A DNA stretch of 64,000 nt from Robertmurraya korlensis (lineage in GTDB: Bacteria; Bacillota; Bacilli; Bacillales; Cytobacillaceae): assembly GCF_023715225.1 (NCBI RefSeq), contig NZ_JAMBNS010000002.1:1-64000 (forward strand), written 5' to 3'. Each line of letters begins with the position of its first letter. The stretch's first letter is position 1. Shown here piece by piece: positions 53,302 to 63,139 of the stretch. Under the pieces are notes generated by a model that was not told the origin of the DNA, made no database searches, and saw only the letters and a list, made by a program, of their open reading frames with translations. Both the position numbers and the translations under genes were made by a program.

Positions 53302-53320
53302 TATACGTCCCCCCTTTTGA

Positions 53321-53782
53321 TTATTTCACGCTAATGGTCATGCTCATCATTTGATGGCCAGCCCCGCAATATTCATTACATAACACTAAATACTCACCTG
53401 GTTGATCAAACGTTTGTGTAATTTTCTGAATATGTCCTGGCATAACCATGGCATTGATGTTTGTGTTAGCTACTTCAAATCCATGTACCACATCCTTTGA
53501 AGTTAGAATGAAGTGAACCTTTGATCCAGCAGGAACTTCAATCGTATTCGGAGTAAAGCTAAAAATTTGCAATGTCATCACCACTTCATATTCGTTCTCA
53601 CCAATTTTCTTTATTCCTGGTTCATTAAAGGGTGCGGTTTGATCTACCTTCTCGGGATCAATCGTTTCCTGATGACTTGGTGGGCCCATCTCAAGAGCAA
53701 AGGTCTGATAACCTGTGATTAACATAAATATCATAATCATGCCGAAACTTAGTGTTAGCCAAATTTTTTCATCCAGATGCAT
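53321..53782 (-). CDS. cbaB: ba3-type oxidase subunit II (CuA)
   Basis: Predicted 153 residues from ATG 53782 (GGGGGG upstream). One N-terminal helix, then the cupredoxin domain with VVHGFEVANTNINAMVMPGH and the CuA loop CNEYCGAGHQMM. Short, single-helix form typical of the ba3 branch. Confidence 0.92.
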   Translation of the reverse strand: MHLDEKIWLTLSFGMIMIFMLITGYQTFALEMGPPSHQETIDPEKVDQTAPFNEPGIKKIGENEYEVVMTLQIFSFTPNTIEVPAGSKVHFILTSKDVVHGFEVANTNINAMVMPGHIQKITQTFDQPGEYLVLCNEYCGAGHQMMSMTISVK

Positions 53783-53793
53783 GTTTTTCCCCC

Positions 53794-53937
53794 CTACACT
53801 CGACTCATATAAAATCCAAATAAAATAAAATAAGAAACAAGTATTACTCCTGCAACCATCCCGACAGAAATCCAAGTCCCTACCTTTGATGTTGTCAAAT
53901 GACTCTCCACTTGATTTTCAACATTGTTATCGCTCAT
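53794..53937 (-). CDS. cbaD: ba3-type oxidase subunit IIa
   Basis: A 47-residue ORF from ATG 53937 with AAGGGGG upstream: MSDNNVENQVESHLTTSKVG, then one membrane helix WISVGMVAGVILVSYFILFG and FYMSRV. This is the expected size, topology and position (directly before subunit II) for the small subunit IIa of ba3 oxidases. Confidence 0.8.
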   Translation of the reverse strand: MSDNNVENQVESHLTTSKVGTWISVGMVAGVILVSYFILFGFYMSRV

Positions 53938-53975
53938 AGTGATTCCCCCTTAATGTTCTTACTTCCATGATAATT

Positions 53976-53990
53976 TGAGAATGATAATCA
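53976..53990. promoter_or_regulatory. Fur-box-like site before the oxidase operon
   Basis: TGAGAATGATAATCA matches the 7-1-7 Fur box at 13 of 15 positions, 39 bp upstream of cbaD. Confidence 0.5.
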
Positions 53991-54045
53991 CTGTAGTGAA
54001 CCAAATCACAGTTGTGAAAAAATCTTTAACAACTTTGCTCATGTA

Positions 54046-54082
54046 AATAAAAAAAGCTGCCTTCTCTTTGGAAAGCAACCTT
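54046..54082 (-). terminator. Orphan minus-strand terminator before the oxidase operon
   Basis: GTTGC/GCAGC stem with loop, then TTTTTTT on the minus strand. Its T-run ends about 110 nt before cbaD, with a TATACT -10-like word about 30 nt further upstream. Either a leader attenuator of the operon or a very short RNA. Confidence 0.45.
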
Positions 54083-54152
54083 TCTTGGATTTCTAGTATA
54101 TATAATTTGCCATGAGAAAAAATAAGTCTAACTTTATTAAGGAGTATATAAA

Positions 54153-54638
54153 ATGCAGAAAATCATTGAGAATTTAGATTTTGGAGCACAGGGCTTATGG
54201 TTTCCTGTAATTATAAGCATTTTATTAACCGCTACAGCTCTATTGGTACGTAAAAAGTATATTACTTGGAGGGAAATCTATATTACATTCGGGATTGTCG
54301 GTTTTGCTACATGGTTTTCCGATGCTATGATTGCTAGGGTCATTGATGTTTTTGATATTGGTCACCCAAAGAAGGCTGGCATTGGAGATATTCTCAGTTA
54401 TACCTTTATACCCACCTCACTTTCTATTCTTTACTTAAATTACCTAACAAAGAAAAATAAATGGAAATTGACAATTATTTTTACTTTTCTATCCCTTTTA
54501 ATAGAATTGGGGATGATCCATTCTGGATATATGAAATACAAAGGATGGCATTGGTCTATTTCCATTTTCGTTTTCCTTCTAACTTTCGGCTTTTTATTAC
54601 CTAAGCATATATCGATAATTAGGAATAGTAGCAAGTAA
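54153..54638 (+). CDS. CBO0543-like membrane protein
   Basis: Predicted 161 residues, about five helices; ATG with AAGGAG upstream. ATWFSDAMIARVIDVFDIGHP and SLLIELGMIHSGYMKYKGWHW are the family-like parts. Divergent from the oxidase operon. Function unknown. Confidence 0.65.
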   Translation: MQKIIENLDFGAQGLWFPVIISILLTATALLVRKKYITWREIYITFGIVGFATWFSDAMIARVIDVFDIGHPKKAGIGDILSYTFIPTSLSILYLNYLTKKNKWKLTIIFTFLSLLIELGMIHSGYMKYKGWHWSISIFVFLLTFGFLLPKHISIIRNSSK

Positions 54639-54651
54639 TATCTTTACCACT

Positions 54652-54692
54652 AAAAAGGGGAATCTCTCTAAAATGGATCAAGCAATCCCCTT
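54652..54692. terminator. Bidirectional terminator
   Basis: AAAAGGGGA and TCCCCTTTT arms flank a long loop between the CBO0543-like gene and the ylmA-like gene. Confidence 0.65.
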
Positions 54693-54723
54693 TTCACTGG
54701 AATTCTTTTAATCATTAGAAGGC

Positions 54724-55521
54724 TTAGGAGATTTGTTCACTTGTTATACGTTTAGAAACCAATGGTCTACCGTTCTTCCAAATCACCTCTACATCCATAG
54801 TAAGGAAGCGTGATAATATAGAGCTTGAAATTATTTCGTTTGTTTCTCCTGCCGAAAAAACATGTCCTTCTTTTAATAGCAAGGTTTTATTAAAAAAAGG
54901 CAAAATTTCATCTACATGGTGAGTTACATAAACCATTGTTGGTGCATCTTCTTTTTTAGCAATTTCCTCAATTGTTTCTAAAAATTCTTCTCGTGCAATG
55001 AAATCTAAGCCATTCGTAGGTTCATCCAGAATTAGTAGAGACGGATTTGTCATTAAAGCACGTGCGATAAGAACCCTTTGCTTTTCTCCTTGCGAGAGAT
55101 TCTCATAATTACGATTCGCATAACGGATGCAGCCAAGCTCCTGCAATAAAGTGATGGCGTTTTCTCTAACTTCCTCTGAGGGTGTTTCGTAAAGACCAAT
55201 GGAAGCAAAAGCACCACTTAATACGACCTCAAAGGCATTATCACCAGGATGGAATTTTTGTTGTAAAGAAGACGATACAAACCCAATATGCTTTCGGAGT
55301 TCGCCTCCAATAGGATCTCTTCCGAATTCTCTACCTAGCACGTTGACTTTCCCTTTTGTTGGATAATAATAGCCATTTACTAAATTGAGCAATGCAGTTT
55401 TTCCCGCACCATTTAGCCCAAATAGTACCCAGTTGTCTCCTTTGAGAATGCTCCAATTAATACGCTGTAATATCCACTTTTCTCCTCTAATTAACGAAAC
55501 ATCTTCCATATGTAATACCAT
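54724..55521 (-). CDS. ABC ATPase, YlmA/ModF-like
   Basis: Predicted 265 residues, ATG after GGGAG. Walker A GLNGAGKT, signature LSQGEKQRVLIARALM, Walker B LLILDEPTNGLD and H-loop YVTHHVDEI. No transmembrane partner is next to it, as in B. subtilis YlmA. The partner and substrate are unknown. Confidence 0.85.
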   Translation of the reverse strand: MVLHMEDVSLIRGEKWILQRINWSILKGDNWVLFGLNGAGKTALLNLVNGYYYPTKGKVNVLGREFGRDPIGGELRKHIGFVSSSLQQKFHPGDNAFEVVLSGAFASIGLYETPSEEVRENAITLLQELGCIRYANRNYENLSQGEKQRVLIARALMTNPSLLILDEPTNGLDFIAREEFLETIEEIAKKEDAPTMVYVTHHVDEILPFFNKTLLLKEGHVFSAGETNEIISSSILSRFLTMDVEVIWKNGRPLVSKRITSEQIS

Positions 55522-55583
55522 CTGGTTTCTCCCTTCACTGCCTTACTTACCGTTATATTATCACATTATTTAAAATTTTCATT

Positions 55584-55623
55584 AAAAAACAGAAGGTTCT
55601 CAAACTTAGAGTTGAGAACCTTC
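55584..55623 (-). terminator. Terminator of the carboxypeptidase gene
   Basis: GAAGGTTCTCAA (55592-55603) pairs with TTGAGAACCTTC (55612-55623); TGTTTTTT follows on the minus strand. Confidence 0.9.
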
Positions 55624-55635
55624 CTTTTTTTGTTT

Positions 55636-58443
55636 CTACTCTCTATCTCTTCCTTTTTCAAAGAAGGATGAATCCACCTGGTTGTTCTTTTTAGTGACCT
55701 TATCCTTTACAGAGCCTTTACCCTTCTTCGTTACTTCGGATCCAACCGAAGCAAAGATGCTGTTAGCTAGTAGACGATAGCTATGCTGTGTATGTGCTCT
55801 AAAAGCTAAATCATTCGCAAATAAAGTGATGTTCGTGTCTTCAAGATTTTGTGTAAAGGCTAGTGTTTGACCCTTTGCCTCTTCATGTCCTGGCCACCAG
55901 CCAGCAACGTAGAAATCATCACTGCTACTTACAGTTGCAAGTACCTCTGCTTCTTTAGGAACAGACGTAATCCATGCTCCATTGGTTGTATACAGAAGCT
56001 CATCGGCCTTATAGCCAGAAGTTAGTGCATGATCATTTACTTTTGCTTTTAACAGACCTTCGTGACCTGCGCTAGTGTAATCCCACTCATAGCCTGGTAG
56101 CAAACCACTATTTTTCACAGCATTAAGCGCATAAACACCCATACCAACATATGATTTCCCTGCAAGACTACTAGCATTAAATGTACCACTATCACTTACA
56201 ATTACATCTGCATCCGCTTGGCTCACTAGTTCAAATCCTAATTCCTTCACCGAGAAGATTAATTGGGATGACCCCGTTACAGCCACCTTAGGAAGAGTTA
56301 ATTTTTCTGTTTTTACATTTTGTGTCGTACCAACTGGGGAAGCTTCGTAGTAATAGTCAGCATATCCAGCTAAATCTTTTGTACTCACAATATAATCGCC
56401 TTTATTCACCTTGCCTTTTGTTTCTAATGCTTTTTCAACGACTTTACCGTCTTTTAGTAGTTCATTTACTAGTTTCACTGTGTCATTATTTGTGTTTGAT
56501 AATACTTGCTTTGGTGTTTTACCAACTACTTCACCTGTTGGTAATGTAATATTTTCTACTTCTGTCGTTTTGTTTTCAAAAGCTTTGGATACACGTACTT
56601 CATTAATATCAAAACCTCTTAAAGCAGGGAAGTTTACAACGATCGGATCGTACATAGCTCCCCAGTCAGATACATCGTCACCTTTATAAAGCATCGCATT
56701 AGCCAATCCACGTTTTGCTTGGTTCATAGGCACTACATATGTTCCTTTTGAATAAGTGACACCATTAACAACTGTGTTTGTTGTCGTTTGTTCGACCTTT
56801 ACACCATTACGAAGTAAATACTCCACCATTTTCGTTGCTTCTAAAGTATTTTTTTGCCCCGCTACATCAGCAGGTATTACATAATATTCTGGGAAGAAGT
56901 TTTCGTTGTCTCCTCTTACACGACCAATGGATTCTCCGTCAGCATTGACAAAGTATTCATCCACAGCACGATTGTCTTCCCCATTTACTCCACGCTTAAA
57001 AATTTCAAGCTGGTTTTTGTACAGTTCATCTTTGTTTTCAGTAACATAGAGCGTTGCACCAAGACCTGTACCATACATAGCATCATATCCATTCTGACTT
57101 AATGCTGGTGTTTCAATCGTGTGGCCAAGTGAACCATGCAGCATCGCATACATTGCTGTATAAGCTGGAGTCATATCGTCCCATCCATCACCGTAGTCAA
57201 GAGCAGGAATTTCATAAGAATTATAAGCAGAATTACTAATCCCTGCTTTCCCCATCGCATGAGCTTGGTCAATCATATTTCCGTAAAGTAAATCGTATTC
57301 AAAGTTCGGGTTATGCGGAGGAGTAGTTGGTTCAATTAAGAAGCCACTTACGTAGCCATGCATATCAAGGAAGGAAAGCGGAGTCCACTTCGCAATCTCT
57401 TGAGTGACTTCCTGTGTTTCGATTTGAGTTTGATAGTGATTATCACGGTTCAAATCAAGTCCATTTGCATTTGCTCTAGTATTTAGAACTCTGCCATCAG
57501 GGTTATTCGTAAACATATAAAGGAAGATGACATCATCAAGAACTTCATCCACATTCAATGTCACAGGTTTTTCTTGATCGTCAACAACCGTATTAAATGT
57601 GACTTCCTCTTCAAGAGCAAATTTCTTAAATAACTCAACCTGTGCATCCACACCCTCTACTTCATCCGGGTGAATATTATTAATCCATACGGGAACTTGA
57701 TAATCTCCCATTGTTCCATTATCAAGCTTTTCTAATAATGAATCAGGATTTTCTAATGCGGTAGGTAAAGTTTCGTTCAAATACTTATCAACTGCGTCTT
57801 GATCTCTTGCTAGAATAACAAAATGCAGGTCGCGACCTTGTACGGTTTTCCCAAGACTTTGGTACTCGAGATAACGGTCATTTGCCGCATTTGCTTCCTC
57901 GAAAACTTGATCGATGGTTGGCTTTAATTCCTCATAGAAATGAAATTGATCATATACATTAAGTTTGACCGTTTTTGCTGCCTTCGTTTGAATTTCAGGA
58001 TTAATTAATGCTAGCTCATAGTCTCCAATAAATTGTTGATATTGCGTACGAATCGTACGGTTCGAGAGATTGTCTCTATTATAAAGAAGACCAAACTCTA
58101 ATGTTGCCTTGATGGTTGTTGTTCCATCAACAAAATGCGGCTCTTCGATCACCTTAATAAAAGGGGCACCAGTATAATTTGTCCCACTTGTCCACTTTTT
58201 CCATTCAGAGAGGCTCTTCCCTCCAAATTGAAATTCTAGTTGACCTAATTCAACATTCTCTCCAAAATCCGCTTGAACTTCAACTGTCCTAACCTCTGTT
58301 AGTGAGAATAAAGACCTACTAGTCTCTAACTCTATCACATCGTAGGCTTCGACTGTTTCAGTAGCTAGAACAGGAAATGCAGCCTGTGTGAATAGGGCTA
58401 GAACTAATAAGAATCCTAGTAAAGCCGTAAATCGTTTCTTCAA
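55636..58443 (-). CDS. Secreted M14 zinc carboxypeptidase, large
   Basis: Predicted 935 residues from TTG 58443 (AGAAGGG 9 nt upstream; ATG 58452 is too close). Signal peptide with LLGFLLVLALFTQAAFPVLA. The M14 domain (about 150-480) has the zinc motif IHPDE near residue 257, substrate-pocket LNRDN, third zinc His in FLDMHGY, and the catalytic Glu in GHTIETPALSQ. The rest (about 500-900) is beta-rich accessory sequence, and the tail is Lys-rich. Exported peptidase; nutrient peptide or wall-associated role unknown. Confidence 0.85.
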   Translation of the reverse strand: MKKRFTALLGFLLVLALFTQAAFPVLATETVEAYDVIELETSRSLFSLTEVRTVEVQADFGENVELGQLEFQFGGKSLSEWKKWTSGTNYTGAPFIKVIEEPHFVDGTTTIKATLEFGLLYNRDNLSNRTIRTQYQQFIGDYELALINPEIQTKAAKTVKLNVYDQFHFYEELKPTIDQVFEEANAANDRYLEYQSLGKTVQGRDLHFVILARDQDAVDKYLNETLPTALENPDSLLEKLDNGTMGDYQVPVWINNIHPDEVEGVDAQVELFKKFALEEEVTFNTVVDDQEKPVTLNVDEVLDDVIFLYMFTNNPDGRVLNTRANANGLDLNRDNHYQTQIETQEVTQEIAKWTPLSFLDMHGYVSGFLIEPTTPPHNPNFEYDLLYGNMIDQAHAMGKAGISNSAYNSYEIPALDYGDGWDDMTPAYTAMYAMLHGSLGHTIETPALSQNGYDAMYGTGLGATLYVTENKDELYKNQLEIFKRGVNGEDNRAVDEYFVNADGESIGRVRGDNENFFPEYYVIPADVAGQKNTLEATKMVEYLLRNGVKVEQTTTNTVVNGVTYSKGTYVVPMNQAKRGLANAMLYKGDDVSDWGAMYDPIVVNFPALRGFDINEVRVSKAFENKTTEVENITLPTGEVVGKTPKQVLSNTNNDTVKLVNELLKDGKVVEKALETKGKVNKGDYIVSTKDLAGYADYYYEASPVGTTQNVKTEKLTLPKVAVTGSSQLIFSVKELGFELVSQADADVIVSDSGTFNASSLAGKSYVGMGVYALNAVKNSGLLPGYEWDYTSAGHEGLLKAKVNDHALTSGYKADELLYTTNGAWITSVPKEAEVLATVSSSDDFYVAGWWPGHEEAKGQTLAFTQNLEDTNITLFANDLAFRAHTQHSYRLLANSIFASVGSEVTKKGKGSVKDKVTKKNNQVDSSFFEKGRDRE

Positions 58444-58659
58444 AAAAATCATCCCTTCTATGTATATAATAGACTACCAAGTTAACGTAACAGAATATTC
58501 GGATAACAAACAGGGAATTTAGTTCGATATACGAAGGGATTTTATCGACAAATTCCGCCATTCACCTTGGATATATTGTTAATTATTAGTTCATAAGGCT
58601 CAAAGTACTATCGGATTTTTCGAATACTTTGCTTGTTCACTCTTTACAAAATTCGCCAT

Positions 58660-58692
58660 AAAAAAAACCTCTTCTCATATTTGGAAGAGGTT
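58660..58692 (-). terminator. Terminator of the CitAB-type operon
   Basis: AACCTCTTC (58667-58675) pairs with GAAGAGGTT (58684-58692); T8 follows on the minus strand. Confidence 0.9.
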
Positions 58693-58701
58693 TATATCAA
58701 C

Positions 58702-59409
58702 TTATCTTTCTACAATATACACACGTTCAGGACGGCCAACTGTCCCATAGGCTAAATCAGCTTCAATTTTTTCTACGGATACTAGATGCTCTAAATAACG
58801 GCGGGCCGTTGTTCTACTAATGCCAATTTCTTTTGCCACGCTTTCTGCCGTTAGTCCTACTCCTACTTTCCCTAGTACTTCTAGTACTTTTTCAAGGGTT
58901 AATGGGTCAATTCCCTTTGGTAAATATGATCGATCATTGTTACTAGTTATTTCTACTTCTTTCCGTAAAAGACTGTCAACCTCTTGTTGTGTAATAAGTG
59001 TGTTTTCTTTTCCTAATAATTGTAATTTATTATGAAAATCTTGATATCGTTGCAATGCTTGCTTAAAACGATCGAAGACGACAGGTTTAATCATATAATC
59101 GAATACACCGATACTAATGGCTTCTTGAACTTTATCTAACTCTTTTGTAGCGGTGATCATGATCACATCTGTATGCTTTTCAAGCTGTTTTGTTTCTTTT
59201 AGCAAGTCCAATCCATTCATATCCGGAAAGTAAACATCTAACAGGAGCAAATCTGGCTTCAAGATATCAATCAATGTTCTCGCCTCTAGATAGCTTGCGG
59301 CAATCCCAACGACTTGAAACCCTTGTATTTGCTCTATATACCGCTTTTGTATCTCAGCAATTCTAAGATCATCTTCGACAATTAGCACTTCGATCTCCCG
59401 ATTCCTCAT
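58702..59409 (-). CDS. CitB-family response regulator
   Basis: Predicted 235 residues. Receiver: VLIVEDDLRIAEIQ, phospho-acceptor LLLLDVYFPDMNG, ITATKE and DYMIKPV. C-terminal HTH with LTAESVAKEIGISRTTARRY and GRPERVYIVE. This is the CitT/DctR/MalR group that controls carboxylate uptake. It overlaps the kinase (ATGA) and probably regulates the tctCBA genes upstream. Confidence 0.92.
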   Translation of the reverse strand: MRNREIEVLIVEDDLRIAEIQKRYIEQIQGFQVVGIAASYLEARTLIDILKPDLLLLDVYFPDMNGLDLLKETKQLEKHTDVIMITATKELDKVQEAISIGVFDYMIKPVVFDRFKQALQRYQDFHNKLQLLGKENTLITQQEVDSLLRKEVEITSNNDRSYLPKGIDPLTLEKVLEVLGKVGVGLTAESVAKEIGISRTTARRYLEHLVSVEKIEADLAYGTVGRPERVYIVER

Positions 59410-60998
59410 TGCATACTCCCCCTATTTTTCGGTATCGCTACTGTGAATATGGTTCCCTCCCCTGAATGGGATGAAAAAGTAATTGATCCACCTAGAGTTT
59501 CAATTTCCCTATGAACGAGACTAAGACCAATACCCGCATTGCTCTTTTTGTTCTTGGTTGAATACCCTTCACGAAAAATCAAATCACCTCTGCTACTTTC
59601 AATACCCATACCGTTGTCTTCAACTTCGATAATTAGATCCTTCCCAAGATCGGTTAGAAACAGGGTTACATTTTTTTCTTCTTTCTGGTTGTCCCTTACT
59701 GCTTCAAAAGCATTGTTAATCAAGTTTCCAATTATCGTAACTAGCGAGTCTCGATTCATATCATGAGGAACCTCTTTAAAACTACTCTCTCTATCTACAA
59801 GGAAATTCACCTTCCATTCACTCGCCAAGCTTGTCTTACCTAGGATAAATCCAGCAATAATAGGATCTGGAATTTCTTTCATCAGAAATTGAACGAACCC
59901 TTGAGCAACATCTACCTCATGAGAAATTAAATCAATTGCTTCTCTATATGACCCTAATTGAATTAATCCTAATAAAGTATAAAGTCGATTGGAGTACTCA
60001 TGTGTTTGTGCTCGTAATCCCTCTGCATAAGCCTTTACATGGGATAATTCCTGTAGTAAATGTGCTAACTCGGATTTATTCCTTAAACTGGCAACCGCTC
60101 CAATAACATTCCCTTTTTTATTATGAATAGGAATACGATTGGCCAAATAAACAGAACCAAAAATCATCATTTCTTGGTCATATTCCGCCATTCCTGTCCG
60201 AACCACACTTAGGAGCTTTGTGTTCTCTAACACCTCTTCAATTCTTTTCCCCCGGAGTAAGACCTCATTGGGTACTCGTAAAATTTTATGAGCTGTTTCA
60301 TTAACAACTGTGATCTTGCCATCTGTATCTATTGCAATAATTCCCTCATGTATCGATTCTAAAATGGCATGTTTCTCCTGATACATCCAAGCAATTTCCT
60401 TTGGCTCTAATCCAAACATGGCTTTTTTAATATTTAAGGAGATTAATAGAGCCGCTAGTAGGCCCCCGATTAAAATCATAAAGGTTACCACGAATATCTT
60501 TTTTTGTATTTTTGCCACCTTCAACTCTATATCCGTCTGTAGATACCCAACAGATACCACACCAATGACTTCCCCATGGTGAAAAATTGGTGTTTTCCCC
60601 CTGAGTGAAGGTCCTAATGTCCCTGTTGACTCTGAGATAATTGATTCCCCTTTAAAAACTCGACTATTATCTCCCCCAACCATCTTCTGCCCCAAACGTA
60701 TAGGATTCGGATGGGAATATCTGACCTCTTCTAAGTTCCCGATAACAATAAATTCCGCGCCAACTTGCTTTCGGATTTTTTCTGCAATGGGTTGAATAAT
60801 GGCAGCCGGATCTTCTGTCTGAAAAGCTTCTTGTATTTCCGGTATATTTGCGACAGATTGGGCCACGGATAACGCTTTTGAACCCATTTCATTTTTTAGA
60901 TTTGATTCCATAATTTCTTTAAAGGTGTACTCAAATAAACTCCCAATCACAACAATAACAATAAAAATTCCGAGCATTAACTTTGTATGTAAACGCAT
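59406..60998 (-). CDS. CitA/DcuS-type sensor kinase
   Basis: Predicted 530 residues. Two membrane helices bracket an extracellular PDC/CACHE domain (about 35-175; YSHPNPIRLGQKMVGGD, KTPIFHHGEVIGVVSVGYL), then a PAS domain (about 210-310), the SPOB-type phospho-acceptor region LRAQTHEYSNRLYTLLGLIQ, and HATPase_c NNAFEAV and GIGLSLVHREI. Senses extracellular di- or tricarboxylates. Adjacent to tctCBA. Confidence 0.92.
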   Translation of the reverse strand: MRLHTKLMLGIFIVIVVIGSLFEYTFKEIMESNLKNEMGSKALSVAQSVANIPEIQEAFQTEDPAAIIQPIAEKIRKQVGAEFIVIGNLEEVRYSHPNPIRLGQKMVGGDNSRVFKGESIISESTGTLGPSLRGKTPIFHHGEVIGVVSVGYLQTDIELKVAKIQKKIFVVTFMILIGGLLAALLISLNIKKAMFGLEPKEIAWMYQEKHAILESIHEGIIAIDTDGKITVVNETAHKILRVPNEVLLRGKRIEEVLENTKLLSVVRTGMAEYDQEMMIFGSVYLANRIPIHNKKGNVIGAVASLRNKSELAHLLQELSHVKAYAEGLRAQTHEYSNRLYTLLGLIQLGSYREAIDLISHEVDVAQGFVQFLMKEIPDPIIAGFILGKTSLASEWKVNFLVDRESSFKEVPHDMNRDSLVTIIGNLINNAFEAVRDNQKEEKNVTLFLTDLGKDLIIEVEDNGMGIESSRGDLIFREGYSTKNKKSNAGIGLSLVHREIETLGGSITFSSHSGEGTIFTVAIPKNRGSMQ

Positions 60999-61023
60999 CC
61001 AAACACCTCTATTCCATTATAGT

Positions 61024-61051
61024 AAAAAAACTCCTTATTAAAAGGAGTTTT
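61024..61051 (-). terminator. Terminator of tctA
   Basis: AAAACTCCTT (61027-61036) pairs with AAGGAGTTTT (61042-61051); T-run follows on the minus strand. May be partial, allowing read-through into the two-component genes. Confidence 0.8.
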
Positions 61052-61069
61052 CGAACTATTTCAAATAAT

Positions 61070-62596
61070 TTATCCTTCCACATTAATTATGACTTCTTTC
61101 CCTCTTCTTTTCATCAGGAAAGGAATAATTAGCCAAAGAAGTGTAATAAGTAGAAAAGCTAGAGAAATCGGTCTGGTCAAAAACACGCTGAAATCTCCAT
61201 TCGAAATGGTTAGTGCTCTTCGCAGGTTATTTTCAACCATCGGTCCTAATACCAAGCCTAGTACGATTGGTGCGATTGGATAATCATGCTTGCTTAAAAA
61301 GTACCCTAGAATCCCACATCCTAACAAAAGCAATAGATCATATGTGGAAACTTGAACAGCGTACACACCAAAGATGGAGATAGCGATAATAATAGGAATC
61401 AAAAATTGCTTTGGTGTTTGAATAATTTTCGCAAACACTTTTACCAATGGAAGATTTAAAATTAATAGCATGATATTTCCGATAAACATACTAGCAATCA
61501 GTCCCCAGGCTACTTGTGGGTGGTCTTCAAATAACAACGGCCCTGGTTGGACATTATACATCATTAACGCCCCCATTAAAATGGCAGTGGTACCTGAACC
61601 TGGAATACCAAGTGTTAATAACGGGATCATTGCACCACCCGATGCTGCATTATTTGCAGACTCCGGCGCTGCAACCCCTGCAATGGATCCCGTACCAAAC
61701 TTAGAAGGGTTCTTAGAAATCTTTTTTTCCAGAATATAAGAAAAGAAGGAAGCGAGTGTCGCACCAGCACCAGGTAATATTCCTACAAAAAAGCCTAGTA
61801 TTGAACCTCTAGCAATTGGTCCAGCTGATTCCTTGAATTCATCCTTGGAAGGAAGTAAATTATTGATTTTTGCAACATGAACCTCTTCTTCTTCTTTTTC
61901 TAAAATGGTCTTGAAAACTTCACCTAGTGCAAATAATCCAACAGCTATCGTTAAAAATTCAATTCCCTGAAAGAGCCATGGAACATCAAATGTAAATCTA
62001 GCAATTCCTGAGACACTATCAATACCAATCGTCCCAAGAAGTAACCCACAAATGGTCATAATCAATGCCTTTGTAACCGATTTTCCTGCTAAACCACTAA
62101 CAGCACCTAGACCTAATAACATAAGAGAAAAGTACTCTGCGGGTCCAAATTTGAGTGCCACTGCTGACAGTGGTTTGGCCAATGCAATAAGTGCAATAAG
62201 AGTCACGATCCCAGCCACAAATGAACCAATTGCTGCTATCGATAACGCACTTCCTGCTCTCCCTTTTTTCGCCATTTGATATCCATCCAACGTCGTAACA
62301 ACCGATGAAGATTCCCCCGGTGTATTTAATAGAATGGATGTGGTCGAACCACCATACATTGCTCCATAATACACCCCAGCAAGTAGAATAATTGCACTCG
62401 TAGCTGCTTGCTCGGGAGGAAGTCCCCCCGTAATGGATGCCGTAACTGGAATCAGTAGGGCTACCCCACTCATCGGGCCAATACCAGGCAGCACACCTAC
62501 AGCTGTACCTATTAACACTCCAACAAATGCAAATACAAGATTATACCAGATTAGTGCCGTACCGAAACCTTGAAATAAATAGTCAAGTGTGTCCAT
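61070..62596 (-). CDS. tctA: Tripartite tricarboxylate transporter, large membrane subunit TctA
   Basis: Predicted 508 residues, twelve helices. VGVLPGIGPMSGVALLIP, MYGGSTTSILLNTPGESSSV, GILPGAGATLASFFSYILE and LTLGIPGSGTTAILMGALM are the conserved TctA repeats. Takes up di/tricarboxylates with TctB and binding protein TctC. ATG follows AGGAG. Confidence 0.95.
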   Translation of the reverse strand: MDTLDYLFQGFGTALIWYNLVFAFVGVLIGTAVGVLPGIGPMSGVALLIPVTASITGGLPPEQAATSAIILLAGVYYGAMYGGSTTSILLNTPGESSSVVTTLDGYQMAKKGRAGSALSIAAIGSFVAGIVTLIALIALAKPLSAVALKFGPAEYFSLMLLGLGAVSGLAGKSVTKALIMTICGLLLGTIGIDSVSGIARFTFDVPWLFQGIEFLTIAVGLFALGEVFKTILEKEEEEVHVAKINNLLPSKDEFKESAGPIARGSILGFFVGILPGAGATLASFFSYILEKKISKNPSKFGTGSIAGVAAPESANNAASGGAMIPLLTLGIPGSGTTAILMGALMMYNVQPGPLLFEDHPQVAWGLIASMFIGNIMLLILNLPLVKVFAKIIQTPKQFLIPIIIAISIFGVYAVQVSTYDLLLLLGCGILGYFLSKHDYPIAPIVLGLVLGPMVENNLRRALTISNGDFSVFLTRPISLAFLLITLLWLIIPFLMKRRGKEVIINVEG

Positions 62597-62628
62597 GCTT
62601 CCTTCTCCTCTCTACACCCCTGTCAAAG

Positions 62629-63081
62629 CTAAAACCAAATTGGCCAGCCAGCAAGAGTTCCTTTTAACAATTGTACATATAGAAAATACACAATTCCTGA
62701 AAAACAAGCAGATATGATGAGCGACTTTACCCAGTTTGTACGTTCCATTGTCTGAAAACAGACAAATAAAAAGATAAAAGTGGTAATGACGTACCCAACT
62801 GTTTCTAATGTCAAAATATAAAAAAGCGTAGCAAGAAAGATGATCAGAAATGGCTTACACTGCAACTTCTCTCTTTCACCTTGATGGCCTCTCGTTACAA
62901 AAGTTTCGTAAAACAAACGAATACTTAAAAGGACAAGTAAGGCACCGAGAATGGAAGGAAAAATATCAGGCCCTACAGAACTTCCATATGAAGTGCTAGC
63001 GAGATTTCGACTCCCGATAATAAACAGAACTCCTATTGCTAAAAACAGTACAGAAGCGATACGATCGAACTTAATATCCAT
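62629..63081 (-). CDS. tctB: Tripartite tricarboxylate transporter, small membrane subunit TctB
   Basis: Predicted 150 residues, four helices; RLFYETFVTRG and TLFYILTLETVGYVITTFIF fit TctB. ATG with GGGGAG upstream. Lies between tctC and tctA. Confidence 0.85.
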   Translation of the reverse strand: MDIKFDRIASVLFLAIGVLFIIGSRNLASTSYGSSVGPDIFPSILGALLVLLSIRLFYETFVTRGHQGEREKLQCKPFLIIFLATLFYILTLETVGYVITTFIFLFVCFQTMERTNWVKSLIISACFSGIVYFLYVQLLKGTLAGWPIWF

Positions 63082-63095
63082 TGGTACTCCCCTTT

Positions 63096-63130
63096 CAAAA
63101 AGGCATAAGGGGAGAAGGAAGCCTCCTCCC
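63096..63130 (-). terminator. Partial terminator between tctC and tctB
   Basis: GGGGAGAAG (63108-63116) pairs with CTCCTCCCC (63122-63130, one wobble); TTATGCCTTTTT follows on the minus strand. Fits stronger expression of the binding protein than of the membrane subunits. Confidence 0.6.
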
Positions 63131-63139
63131 CCAAACTAT

